DNA from: Cocos nucifera
Lineage: Eukaryota; Streptophyta; Magnoliopsida; Arecales; Arecaceae
DNA length: 64,000 nt
Direction: 5' to 3'
NCBI GenBank assembly: GCA_006176705.1
Contig: QRFJ01000765.1
Coordinates: 718,801-782,800, forward strand
Shown: positions 49,141 to 60,339 of the stretch, piece by piece
Layout of the letters: every line of letters begins with the position of its first letter
Position numbering within the stretch: position 1 is the stretch's first letter
Notes under the pieces: model-generated
Databases searched by the model: none
What the model was told of the DNA's origin: nothing
What the model saw: the letters and a program-made list of their open reading frames with translations, nothing else
Made by a program: the position numbers and the translations under genes

Positions 49141-50067
49141 AGAACCATAAATTAAATTTCTTCAGATATCTGGGACATGATGTAGGTCATTAAGATGAAG
49201 AATTTTACCAGAAGTGAGCTTTAGATTTACTTTGCCCTTGCTAAGCACGGGTGAGGATTGTGCATTTCCTATATATACATGGTCACCATCAACTTTCTCA
49301 TAAGTGGCAAAAAGATTGCGATTACTACATATATGCATAGTGGCACCAGTGTCTACCACCCAGTCATGAGGATTATTTATAAGATTGACCTCAAACACCA
49401 TAGCAACAATAATTTCATTTTCAACAATATTTGCAAGCGCCTTAGTAGTATTTTTATCACTTCTCTTCCGAAATTTGCATTGTGGTGCAAAATGTCCCAT
49501 CTTACCGCAAACAAAGTAGTTATCTTTTTTCTTCCAGATTTTAGGATTGTTGTTGTTTGGTTGAAACTTATTATTTCCACCTTTGTTGTTGAAATTATTG
49601 TAATTCATCCTTTTCTTACTCATTGGTTCAAACTTGGGTTTGATCTCCACCAAGTTTGCCTTCATTGAGGCACCATTACTTGTGGGTGCAAAATTTTTGT
49701 TGGCTTTCTCTATCCAAAATCAGGCAATCAATTGTTCTAGGTTTATGTCTTTCTTCTTGTGCATCAGTACACTCTTCGTCTAATTCCAAGAGGATGGTAG
49801 CTTGTCAATTAAAGCTGCCGTTTGGAAAGCATCATTCACTTGTATTCCTTCAGGCAATATATCATATAATAGTGTTTGAAATTCATGAATTTGCAAGTCG
49901 ACACTATTGTTATCATCTATCTCATATCTAAGAAATTTGCTTGTAGTAAACTTCTTAGTACTTGCATCTTCAGTCACATAATTTTTGTTCAAAATATCCC
50001 ACATTTCTTTGGTTGTGTTATATTTGCAATAAACATCATAAAACTCATGTGACAAAGTGTTTAGCAA
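49141..50067 (-). pseudogene. Copia A: gag and protease
   Basis: Gag (50067-49660) has the Y-C-K-Y-N-T-T-K-E-M-W-D block of the copia gag family near 50025 and L-P-S-S-W-N near 49785. An Asn-rich segment (about 49600-49530) precedes a zinc knuckle reading Y-F-V-C...H...C near 49510, whose first Cys is Tyr. The protease site D-T-G-A is intact at 49342-49353. Stops near 49780 and 49720 break gag. The gag start to the right of 50067 is too decayed to place. Confidence 0.85.
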
Positions 50068-51112
50068 ATAATTTTTGCATGAGCTATTTGTGACCGGTCC
50101 GTGTTGAACTCATAATGAGCTTATTTTTATCAATGAAGAACCAATGCATAACCATATGTTTAGAGCTTGAATTATGCAGAGTTGGATGCAAGATACATGC
50201 ATTTTAATAACATATCTTAAATTATCTTTATTCAAATTGGATTTTTGAATTCAAATTGTTGGTGTAATCTTTTCTTTATTTTTCTCATACTTTCTCTACT
50301 CAAATTCAAATTTTCTATTTGAATTGGTACCATAATCTTCTCCCTAATTTTTTTATGTAATCACTTTTTATACATATTGATATGGACAGAAAAATCTTAC
50401 CTCGATTAGAGTCGACACATAGGGAACCTCGGTTCGGTCTGAGATGTTGGCCGACCTAAGCTATTTTTAAGACTAACCCAAACTGTCATTTTAGAAAATT
50501 TTTATGTTAGATATTATTCTTCAATTTACCCTAGCTAAGAAAATTCTGGAATCCCTAAAAATTGTTCACTAAAAAATTATAAACATAGACTTGCATGAGT
50601 TTGACTGAAAAATTATAAACACTGACTTGTGTGATTTGACTTTTCTCAACTCATTTATATCCCTAAAAAACTAAAATTATTTGAAATTAAAATAATTATG
50701 TAATAGAAAATATTTTTTAAATTATATTTGTTAAACAAAAGTACTTTTTGCAGATGGAATATTAAAATCATATATTGACTCCTACTGTTATTTTACCAAT
50801 ATTTTGATGATTTGATTTTTTTTACTTGAATAAAACTTATACTAACCTATAGTGTTGGATATTTGCACCACTTTAATCTACCTATTGACCTAAGAAATGG
50901 TTTTGATAAATACAAAATATTTGAATAAATGATGAAACTAATGGTTTGTTGATGTGTATGTTAAGAAAGCTTCAAAAAGCTAGAATCAATTCAAAAATGT
51001 CAAAGCAATTATAAAAGTTTGAGGTCAAGAAAAATAAGTTTTGGAAGATACATTGTGAGAAAAATGATAGATAAAGTAAAGAGTCTACCTATAAATTTTG
51101 AGGAGATGACTT
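50068..51112. other. Non-coding region between copia A and the LTR of H
   Basis: AT-rich, with no gene I can support. It should contain the gag start, leader and 5' LTR of copia A, but I found neither a primer site nor a match to the sequence left of 3000. Confidence 0.45.
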
Positions 51113-52619
51113 TGTTGCCCAAGGATGGCTATCCAAGAAGGAGGGTGAATTAGATATTTAAAATTTAAAATGAAGCTTATATAGATTATACTACTTAAGT
51201 ACTTAGTGAAATAAATTATAGGATATGCATTGAATAAGAAATATAAAGTAAAGGTAAGCATACAATCACAAAGACAATCATTTTATAGTAGTTCGGCGTC
51301 AAACTCAGTACCTACGTCCACTTTCTAAGTGATCACTTAGGAATTCAATTATAATTACTCTACTTGATTACAGTCCAATTATTTTTTTTGAATTTACAAT
51401 CTAATTCAGTTGGTTTTGATCTTATCTCATTAACAACAACTATACAATGATTATTTTTTCAGACTAACAATCAATTTTGATTGATTTTAACCTTAGCTCA
51501 CCAATCAAACTAATACAATATCCAACTCAAGGCTTGGACCAACCTAAGTTCTCATTCCAAGAAACTTGAAACAAAATTTAAGACCACACTTAATATAAAA
51601 GTAAAAATAAAGAAAAATAAACACTATGAAGCCCAAAAGAAGAAAATCTGAGTTGATTTACTTGTTGACTTAATTTCTTCTTCTTGGATGCTTGAGAGAT
51701 ATAGGTGAAGATCTTTAATGCTAATGGCTTGACTTCTCTCAGCTTGAGGATGGTAGAAGAATAAGAAAAATATCAGGACAACACTCCTTCCTCTCACTTT
51801 TCTACTCAAAAACTGAACAATACTTGAAAGCTCTTCAATAAGGTTTTAAAAACTTATCTTTTTACGCTTCAAATATTTTTTTTATATATTTTTGATGTTT
51901 GTCCACCACTTTAAGTCATCTGAGAGGTCTTCTGATCATGATCTAGCTATTGGAGATAAGAAAATAGCCATTCAAAGGTGCATGAAACAGAAAGCTATAA
52001 ATTTAAAAATTAGCTATTATCATCACTAGATTGGCTCAGTTTTTTACTAAGTCGGCTTAGTTCATATTGGGTCAGCTCAGTTTTCAACTAGATCGGCTTA
52101 GTATCAATAGGCTAAAAGATTGACTTTCTATCTTTTGCTATCATCTAAAGACTGGATCAGCTATCTTTCTAGCTGAGTCAGCTAAGTTGTTCACTAGATC
52201 GACTCACTTGAAAATTGGTTCGACTAAGTTTTCTAGGTCTTAAAATTCAGTTTTCTAAGCTTTCTATCTTCTATATCATCTATGACTATATTGGCTTAAT
52301 TTTTGACTGGATTGGCTTAGTTTGCATGCCAAGCATGCCAAAAGTTGTTTATCAGCCTTTTTTCTCTAATTTGATTTCTAGGCTAGACTTACTTTCTAAA
52401 CTTAATTTAATTCTTATTAAAACTTCTTGAAGAATGTGTGTAGTCTAGAGATTCTTCTCTAAAAACTTAAGTGATGTTTCTTCATTTAGATGTTGAGAAA
52501 TACTTGAAGTTTGTGAGCTTTTGAAATTTAAAACTACATATCCTCATAAACAATGTTAGTAATTTAATAATTTATACTCAAATACTTTTGTTATTATCAA
52601 AATTAAACTAGGATCAACA
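51113..52619 (-). repeat. Probable 3' LTR of Sirevirus-like element H
   Basis: The 1507-base segment begins TGTTGCCC and ends GATCAACA, so it has TG...CA borders and a five-base terminal inverted repeat TGTTG/CAACA. Just right of it, on the minus strand, lies a purine run after ATCATCATCAAAAAAAG, an arrangement common before the 3' LTR in Sirevirus-type copia elements. The flanks GACTT and ATCTT do not match, so it is not a simple solo LTR. The partner LTR was not found. Confidence 0.6.
52020..52330 (+). repeat. Degenerate short repeat within the LTR of H
   Basis: Variants of ATCGGCTTAGTT and GGTCAGCTCAGTT recur about ten times at 20-40 base intervals. The spacing is irregular. Confidence 0.6.
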
Positions 52620-53224
52620 ATCTTTCTTTTTTTGATGATGATAAAATCCTTTGAGTATAACCTTTCCTTCAAATTTCAAAATGATATATACATTCAATTT
52701 TACTAATTTACTTTAAATCATTATATACGCATCATATTCTTTCAAATTTTATCAATTTACATATGCTCCTCCTGAATATGATAATTATATTCAATTTAAT
52801 TCAAATTTTATGTTACTCTGCCTTACTATGTGCCAAAAGTTTCAAATTAGCAATTTAGAGTCATAATTTGTTCCAAATTTGTATTTTTCATGTTTCAATC
52901 AATTGATAGTCAATTCTTACTTAATTCCAATTGGTACTCATTTTGATACTCATTCATTTCAATTGATACTCATTCTTCTTCCCCTTTTTGTCATTATCAA
53001 AGATGTAAACACACAACATAACATACCAATATCATAACCAATAGCATTCATAAAGGGAATATTTCTTATATAAAGCAAAAGCAAACTTTATTCATTCACA
53101 AATAAGTTATAATGAGTCCAAAATCTTAAAATACTGAAGTTTGATCATTACATAATGGAAACATTTACAACCAAAATGCTCTAGATGCAACTACATGCAT
53201 TCTAAGTGTAACCTAATCTAAGCT
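52620..53224 (-). other. 3' untranslated stretch of H with polypurine tract
   Basis: On the minus strand this links the downstream ORF to the LTR. Two similar blocks contain T-rich/purine-rich runs: 52978-53010 (complement of GACAAAAAGGGGAAG) and 52620-52645. The second directly abuts the LTR and is the likely polypurine tract. Confidence 0.55.
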
Positions 53225-54038
53225 GGGCTTAGGAGGAGCAGAGGAAGCTAGATACACAGAAGTATGCTGCTCGACAAACACCTTCATCACATCATTTTCC
53301 ATCATAGAAGGAAGGCAACGAGAGATTTGGTCAAAAACTCAGTTAGATCGATACATGCTGCACAATCTCCTCAATCTGATCCTCATTAAGTCAAATAGTT
53401 GATGAAGATGTAGCAGGTGCAAGATGCCATGGCACAAGCTCTGGCACATCTCTTTTTTCTCCTTCTTCATCTATCTCGACCCACTAACCATCACTCTATT
53501 TGAATTTCATCCTCTTCATTGACTTTAGATTGTATGTGTCATAGTGCTGCAGTTCTTACTTGGTTCTCCTTTGAGATTAACTCCAAAATCTTAGAAAATC
53601 AGGATCAAAAATATTCCATATGGAAGAGCAGCTTTCCCCTTTGAGAGCCTTCTTGCTTTGCTTTCAAAATTAGAGCTGGAAGATTGAATTTTTCTCTCCT
53701 CAAGATGTGATGCATGACTACAATATCATTCTTAGTCAAGAAAATAAATCTTCCAATCCAAGGGAGGATTCTAGTAGTAATATGATGCAGAAGTCTATGC
53801 TCTACAAATAAATCTCTAGCATAGATCTCCTCAAAATGCATAATATCATTTCTTTCAAATAATAATCTTAACCCAACTGCTCTATCATCTAATCTTTTAG
53901 CTCCTTCAATGTAGGATTTAGTGTGGTGCTCCCAAGCCTTAGGAGGCCATGGGAGGAGTCAGGATGTTGACTCTAGGAGACTAGGATAGGTATGGTCTTA
54001 GGACTAGGATAGGGATGGTTCTAGGATGGAGGCGGCAT
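53225..54038 (-). pseudogene. Extra ORF resembling the putative plant transposon protein family, beside element H
   Basis: A possible ATG at 54036-54038 is followed by a Pro/Ser-rich start (M-P-P-P-S), then P-W-P-P-K-A-W-E-H-H-T-K-S (about 53965-53930), R-L-L-H-H-I-T-T-R-I-L (about 53790), G-R-F-I-F-L-T-K-N-D (about 53750) and K-F-N-L-P-A-L-I-L-K (about 53685). The end, with M-M-E-N-D-V-M-K, reaches a stop near 53225. The R-L-L-H and N-L-P-A-L-I motifs recall a retroelement-associated plant family of unknown function. In-frame stops near 54020 and 53970, a shift near 53960 and stops near 53600-53400 break it. It sits between pol and 3' LTR in the sense direction, where some Sireviruses carry an env-like gene. 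It could be a separate insertion. Confidence 0.6.
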
Positions 54039-54185
54039 GTAGTTCTTCATGGACTTGAGGTTCAGATATGAGGATCTTCAGAGACTTGGTATTCCGAAGA
54101 TCTAAAAATACAAGATAGAGCCAAAAATCAGAGTCAGAAGAAGTATGAGCCAAGAAAAGGGGCTGGCATACAAGTGGAGCTAGCT
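54039..54185 (-). repeat. 5' leader of the extra ORF; inverted copy at 63838-63986
   Basis: This 147-base stretch matches the complement of the segment before the window's right end, with the start codon in the same place. It ends at the palindrome GAGCTAGCTC, where CACTA element G begins. Confidence 0.75.
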
Positions 54186-54480
54186 CAAAAAAATTTTCAT
54201 CATAAATAATCTATATAAATAAATTATTTAAAAAATTTAAAAAATACTAAATTATTTATGATGGAAAATTTTCATCATAAATAATATGTTATTTGTGATG
54301 AAAATTACACTTGCATTGTAAATAATCTGCATAAGTAAATTATTTGAAAAATAAAAGGGCATGATTATTTATGATGGAAAACATATTTGCATCGTAAATA
54401 ATCAGTTATTTATGATGAAAAATTTTCATCGCAAATAATTTGACCAAAATTTTAAATTTTAAAAAAATATATACTATTTT
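54186..54480. repeat. Left subterminal array of CACTA G
   Basis: Alternating TTATTTATGATGGAAA and its complement. The largest unit is a nearly perfect 35-base palindrome at 54251-54285. No terminal CACTA is seen at the outer border. Confidence 0.78.
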
Positions 54481-55284
54481 AAAAATAAAAAAGGCAAAGA
54501 TATACCATGCATAATCAGTGCGACAAGGTTGAAGGATGGAAGCGCGTCCACTGTTAGCTAGCCTATAAGCAAATCAATATTTTTTTTAATTTTTTTAAAA
54601 ATTAGTATTCTTTTAAAAAAATATTTTTATTTTTTTTTAAATATTATATAATTTTAAAATTTAAAGTCCATCTTCATCGTTCATTATTTAAGTAATTATC
54701 ATACAAGCATCATCACAAAATATTACCTCGATCTGGTAGCTCTAGCTATGCAGATCGATAAAATTTGATTTCAATGGTCATGAACGACTGCATGATGATC
54801 TAATAGATAGAAACCATCGATAAATCTAAAATTTTGTAATAATAATCTCTATGATATTTTTAGTGCACTATCAAAATTTTACTTCAATCGAATATCATTA
54901 TCATAGTCAATTTACCATGAGATGATTTGGACCGTTAAATAAAAAATAATGATCAAAAGGCCAAACAGCATTCGATTAAGATAATCTTTTAAATAAATGA
55001 TCTTTGCTAATACTTTCATCATTTATATGATAGTGATCATAAAATTCAAACCGTATGTATATGAACCATCGACATTAAGCAAATCTTACAAAAATATAAG
55101 TATAATTACTTAAGGACCTTAAAAATAAGTATCAAGAGATATATAGTTTTGGATCGTTCATATACATACGGTTTGAATTTTATGATAACTACCATATAAA
55201 TGCTCAAAGTAGTAGCAAAGATCATTTATCTAAAAAATCATCTAAAAAATTTAAAAAGCTTTCATGCCATTTTTACAAAGCTGA
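54481..55284. other. Non-coding part of G with a long hairpin
   Basis: No coding support. The outer part is plain AT-rich DNA with poly-T runs near 54570-54640. The inverted repeat at 54975-55247 is listed separately. By position it was an intron or the region left after loss of the transposase N-terminus. Confidence 0.5.
54975..55247. repeat. Inverted repeat (about 100-bp arms)
   Basis: Left arm about 54975-55074 and right arm about 55153-55247 are complementary, best over ATACATACGGTTTGAATTTTATGAT and neighbours, with a loop near 80 bases. Differences are scattered. It may be an old MITE or a structural part of this CACTA family. Confidence 0.72.
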
Positions 55285-57381
55285 GCTGAATTGGATGAAG
55301 TGAAGCCTATTTTTTGAACTACCGTACTGAAAGCAGCTATTACTTCATCATAACCTGGATGTAATGCATATTGAGAAGAACATTTATGATAATGTCATCG
55401 ATACAGTGTTAAACATTGCAGAAAAAATAAAAGATAATTTAAAAGCTTGCCTTGATTTGCAAGAAATGAAAATCTGGCTGGAGTTGCATTTAGTTCATCG
55501 AGGTGATAAATTTTTATGCCACCTGCATGCTATTCACTATTTGAGAAGGAGAAGGAGAGTTTTTGTGGATGGTTCAAAATCATGAAGTTTTCTGATGCTT
55601 ACGCTTCAAATGTATCATGATGTATTGGCAATAATGACGGTAATATCTCTGGCATGAAAAGTCATGACTTTCATGTGATGATGCAGTGCTTGCTTTCTAT
55701 GGTGATGCATGGCTATCTAAGTGGTGATGTTCAAGCTATATTGATTGAGTTGGGAGTATTTTTTCAAGAACTATGTTACCGAAAGTTGAAGATTAACTTA
55801 ATTAAAAAGTTTGAGAAGGATATTGTGCTCATTCTTTGTAAGTTAGAAAAAATCTTTCCACCATCATTTTTCGATGTTATGGTGCACCTAACTATTCATC
55901 TTCCAAAGAAAGCTCTTCTAGCTAGCCCGGTATATTATCGGTGGATGTATCCTATTGAAAGATAAAGAAATCATAATCTCTTTGACATATCAGTTCTAAG
56001 ATGTAAATGTATTACAACTTTTTAAATTATTTTTTATTTATAGATTCTTGTGTCCCCTAAAAAAGTATGGGTGCAATAAGGCGTGGTCTAAAAGATCCAT
56101 AGCAGAAGCATATGTAGCTACGGAGTGTCTCACATTCTTCTTGATGTATCTTGACAATATCAAAATAAGATTCAATCATGCAGATTATATTGCTGATCAT
56201 GAATGGGATGATGATAAATCGATACTATCCATATTCAAACAAATGGTTCGATCCATGGGTGGAAGAAGATATGAGTTTTTGGACGTGAATGAGATATCCA
56301 AGGCACACTTCTATATTCTAAATAATTATAAAGAAATTAAAGATTTAATTGAGTAAGTATTATCTTAACATAATTTTAGTATTTTAACTAATTTTTTCAT
56401 ATCGATATAAAATTAAAAATTATGACTTATTGCAGTGAGCACAAGAATATACTATCCAAGAAGAATAATACAAATATTGATGATCGACATAGGATGAAAT
56501 TTACAAAATGATTTGGGGATCATGTAAGTTTCACTAGTATTAAATTATATTTTTATAATTATACAACTAATTACTTGTACCGACATAATTTTTTATGTTA
56601 TATTGTAGATGAAATCTAAGTATTTCAATAAAGAAAAGGATGCAACCAATGAGTTATATAATTTAGCATGTGGCCCCGATCGAAGGGTTAACTACTACAT
56701 ATCCTATATCGTTGAAGGAATGAGATTTCATACAAGAGAGCTTGAGATGCAAAGATGGACCTAGAATAGTGGGATTGCTATGATAGGATATGAAGGAGAA
56801 GAGAAGATTGAATATCTTGGTATATTATAGATATCATAGAATTAAAGTATGGATCCAAAAATTTGATATTCTTATTTTAGTGTGAATGGTGGGATATTAG
56901 TAATAAGAAGATCGATATTCATATCGATCCATACTTTATCAGTATAAATTTTGTACAAACATGATATCAGAATGAGCCGTATATATTAGCAACTCAAGCA
57001 AAACAAGTAATATATTTAAAGAATCCGAAAGATCAAGATGATTGGCATGTCGTACAAGAAATAATACCTAAAGATGTATATGACATACCAATCCGACTAA
57101 AGATGGATGATAATTCAAATCTACATGAAGAGAAAGCTTTTCAAGAGGAAGAACAAGCATTGACTGAGCATCTTGTTAACGAAGAACTTATGCTAGCTCC
57201 TTTGAATAGGGTTGATCTGCCATCTAATGAAGTTAAAGCTGATTTTATATTTAATCTTGATGATTTGGAGGATGACGATTGGTTCATAAATGATGATGAG
57301 ATAGAAGACAATACATTAATCGATTACTGTGATTTAGAGAAGGATCTAGAAATCGAGGAGGATACGGATATTGATAAGTAA
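55285..57381 (+). pseudogene. TNP2-type transposase of CACTA G (N-terminus missing)
   Basis: Exons run: a start with F-F-E-L-P-Y near 55310 and M-H-I-E-K-N-I at 55364; the DUF4218-like domain (55640-55965) with G-M-K-S-H-D-F-H and P-P-S-F-F-D; 56041-56356 with R-S-I-A-E-A-Y; 56435-56525; 56609-56820 with C-G-P-D-R-R-V-N-Y-Y; and 56880-57381, a DUF4216-like end with acidic Asp/Glu tail. The modules match those of E, in the same order but with different residues, so G is another CACTA family. The larger N-terminal half of the protein is absent. Stops near 55608, 56510, 56760 and 56965 break the frame. Confidence 0.84.
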
Positions 57382-57529
57382 ATCTATATTCTTTATTGAA
57401 TCTTCTCTTATAATAATGGTATGCAATACAATTATATTCATTAGCATTTATGTATTTTTTGCTATTATTATTTATTATTATATTTATTTATATACCAAGT
57501 TAATTATATGCATAGTTTAAGCATTACGG

Positions 57530-59154
57530 GTATGGGATCAAGAGCGAGATGATGACGTTCGAGTTTTCAACCTACCCCTGAGCCTTTTCCTATTTCCACT
57601 GCTGCACCATCGAAGTCGCTAGAGGACCCTATAGAGGCGGGTCCAAGTGAGGCAGGTTCAAATGAGCCGGCTCCAACTGATATTTTCATATTTTTTATAT
57701 AATAAAATTTGATTTTGATCTACCTATTAGGTTTATAGATGGCTATCATACTAATATTTTATTCATTATTTTTTAGACCATTCTCTGTTGGTGGGGAGGC
57801 GAGGGCGAGGTCCATCGAAGAATCTTGCCCTTGAGCATTGGAGATACGAGTATGAGGGATAGCATCTCCACATCAAGATTCCGTCAAGCTACACCAAGCC
57901 TATAGGAGATAGTGCGAGCCATGGCAGACTGAGCTAGGCATCATTTACCACAGCTATGCCCTGACGATGCTCTTCAATTGGCGTTAGGTTACAAGGCTCC
58001 AGAGAGAGGTCTTCTATAGCTACTTATAGGTACAATAATATTTATTTAAATATTTAATTAATATTATATTCTTATAATATTTGTTATTGGTAGGCTATAT
58101 TTGAGATTATTGATTTTGAGCACGATCACATGTGGCGAGCTATAGATGACCATTTATGCTCGTATTTCAAGAAGTATCGGCATCGCATTCATCACCCTAG
58201 TATGTTGTAGTGCATGACTAGGAGATGGAAGCAGCACGACAGCGGCCATATGATAGCATTGGTATCGAGGACTGGACTGTCGTATGTTGCATGTACGAGA
58301 ATCTGGCATATCAGATAATTTTTTTATTTAAAATTTAATAATTAAATTATTTATTTTTAAATTTAGTTACTTACTAACTAATTTTACTATTAACTATATA
58401 GAATCGATATGCCAAAAATGCCACGAATCGAGCAAGATAGACAATCTCACATTATGGGGGTTCTAGGCCATTCACTTGCCATATGGAGCATATGGTAAGT
58501 AATTTTTATTTATCATATTTTAACTCTTTAAGTATTTAAAAAATATATTAATTATTCTTAAATTATAGGAAGATGTAAAGAGTGGCGAGCTTCTCGATAG
58601 GATTGAGATCTACCAACGGACCCATCAGTGATGGTCAAAAGATTGGACGGCCAGGAGCCAGGAGCTTTACATAAGTTTTTTCAACTATTTTTTATTAGTA
58701 TTTTGATTTTTAATACAAACTTAGAATAGCTATAACTTTAGATTTCAGGATCGTATGATAGACATTAGATTTCAGCATATCCTAGAGGACTTGACTGCAC
58801 CCACAGATAACGAGATCTGTGATTAGGTGCTTGGTATGAGACCCTATTATGTTAGGAGGCTAGGGCATGGGATTAGAGCTCATACATCCTCATGCTCATC
58901 CAGGACTGGTATCCATGTTGCCTGCGATGTCCGATTGGAAGAGATATATAGATAGGCTACTGAGGATCGACAATAGGCTACTGAGTTTACTGCATGCATC
59001 GACGAGTACCAGCTATTTCAGACATAGATGATGGAACAGATGACGTAGATGGAGTAGATGATATAACTGATGAGGCAGCAACAGGCCGGTCCGAGCTCCT
59101 CTAAGCACTCTCCTCCTTTGGCTCGTTCTTCTTCTCTAGATATTGTCAATGCTT
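57530..59154 (+). pseudogene. TNPA-like protein of CACTA G (Transposase_24 type)
   Basis: Exons can be followed: a Pro/Ser/Glu-rich start (57530-57700), a Gly/Arg block with N-L-A-L-E-H-W-R-Y (57780-58030), F-E-H-D-H-M-W-R-A (58095-58310), N-A-T-N-R-A-R near 58415 with H-Y-G-G-S-R-P-F (58450), 58570-58665, and 58750-59154 with a Gln/Glu/Met-rich coiled coil and a Ser-rich end. The order equals that of the E gene, on the same strand as the transposase. Several stops replace Trp or Gln (near 57860, 57955, 58225, 58630, 59030). Exon limits are estimates. Confidence 0.75.
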
Positions 59155-59692
59155 GATGGCTGACGGCCTATTTTCTTCTATTTTTATTTTTATTTTGGAT
59201 CTTTTATATTTATTTTTCAAACAATACTTTCTATAATGAAATACTTTTTATATAATGAAATGATAAAATTTATTATAAATGAAATCCTAAAATTTATTTA
59301 AAGATTTTTTATTTTAATTTTATAAATTATAAATATTAATATTAAAAATATAAAATATATTTATTTACAAATTTTTAGAAAAAATAATTTTGGATGTAAT
59401 TATTTATGATGGAAATTTTTAATATTTACGATAAAAAAGTTTGGATTTTCATCACAAAAATTTTCATTGCAAATAATTTAATGAATAAAAATATTTCCAA
59501 TAAAAAGTTTCATCATAAAAAAATTTTATTAGCAACAAAAATAAATTTTTCATCACTAATTATTATCTGTGACCCCATTTTTTATGATGATAAATTAGTG
59601 ATGAAATTTTCATCGCTAATAATTATTAGCGATGAAAATTGATTATTTGCGATGAAATTATTACGTTGTAAAAAATAAGTTTTCTTATAGTA
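59155..59692. repeat. Right subterminal array and TIR of CACTA G
   Basis: Motifs of the GATGAAAATTTTCATC type run from about 59390 to 59665, including a perfect 36-base palindrome at 59605-59640. The terminal repeat occupies the last 14 bases. From 59155 to 59390 there is plain AT-rich 3' sequence. Confidence 0.82.
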
Positions 59693-60290
59693 AGGATTTA
59701 GTTTGTTTGCCAAGTTGACATGCTTTGCAAATTTTATTCTTTTCAAAATTTATCTTAGGTAAATCTTTTACTATATCAAGTTTAATTAGTCTTGCTAATG
59801 AATTCATGCTTGCATGATCTAGTCTATTATGTCAAATCCAACTAGATACATTTATCTTAGTATTCATAGCAACATGATATTTAATATTTTTATTTTTAAG
59901 TTCATCAAAATCAATAATATAAACATTGCCATATCTTTTTCCTATGAATTTGATGCTATCATCTAATGAACTAGTTACAATGCAATGAGAATATTTGAAT
60001 AAAATATTAAAGTCTTTATCACAAAGTTGACTTATGCTAAGCAAGTTATGTATTGAACCTTCAACTAATAATATATTTTCTATACTAGTGAAGGATGTTA
60101 TTAAGATATTACCGAGACCAATGATCTTTTCTTTATCGTTGTCTCCAAACGTTACTACACCTCCATCTTTAGCTTTAAGAGAGATAAGTTGTGACTTATC
60201 TTCTATCATATGCCTTGAGCATCTACTATCAAGATACCACCTTCTTTTAGCTCTCACGAATGCTAAGCACATCTACACAAGTGATTAAGT
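59693..60290 (-). pseudogene. Element H: protease and zinc-binding start of integrase
   Basis: On the minus strand, the frame begins near 60270 with W-Y-L-D-S-R-C-S-R-H-M, where the family has D-S-G-C-S-R-H-M, so the protease Gly is Arg. It continues with V-T-F-G-D-N, a pre-integrase domain (L-L-S-I-S-Q-L-C near 60030) and the C-X2-C part of the integrase zinc site, I-C-K-A-C-Q-L-G-K-Q (59735-59705). It stops exactly at the CACTA G end. The motif style is that of Sirevirus-type copia elements. Integrase core, reverse transcriptase and RNase H are not found on the far side of G. Confidence 0.84.
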
Positions 60291-60339
60291 AGACTTAGGT
60301 ATCCAAACTAACTTGGATCCTTCAGGGTTAGCACAAATA

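Larger units (their letters stand above)
54186..59692 (+). mobile_element. CACTA transposon G (left end lost)
   Basis: G carries a TNP2-type gene (55285-57381) and a TNPA-like gene (57530-59154), both on the plus strand, between arrays of GATGAAAATTTTCATC-type palindromes. The right end reads on the minus strand TACTATAAGAAAAC, a one-base variant of the CACTATAAGAAAAC terminal repeat. On its right the integrase frame of element H is cut. The left array begins abruptly at about 54186 with no CACTA end. The size, 5.5 kb, and the missing transposase N-terminus fit a deletion of the left part. Confidence 0.82.

Noticed and set aside
50068..51112. 5' LTR and primer site of copia A
   Set aside because: No primer-site match and no similarity by eye to the candidate 3' LTR left of 3000.
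51113..52619. Solo LTR
   Set aside because: No matching 5-bp target repeat and a polypurine-like tract on one side only.
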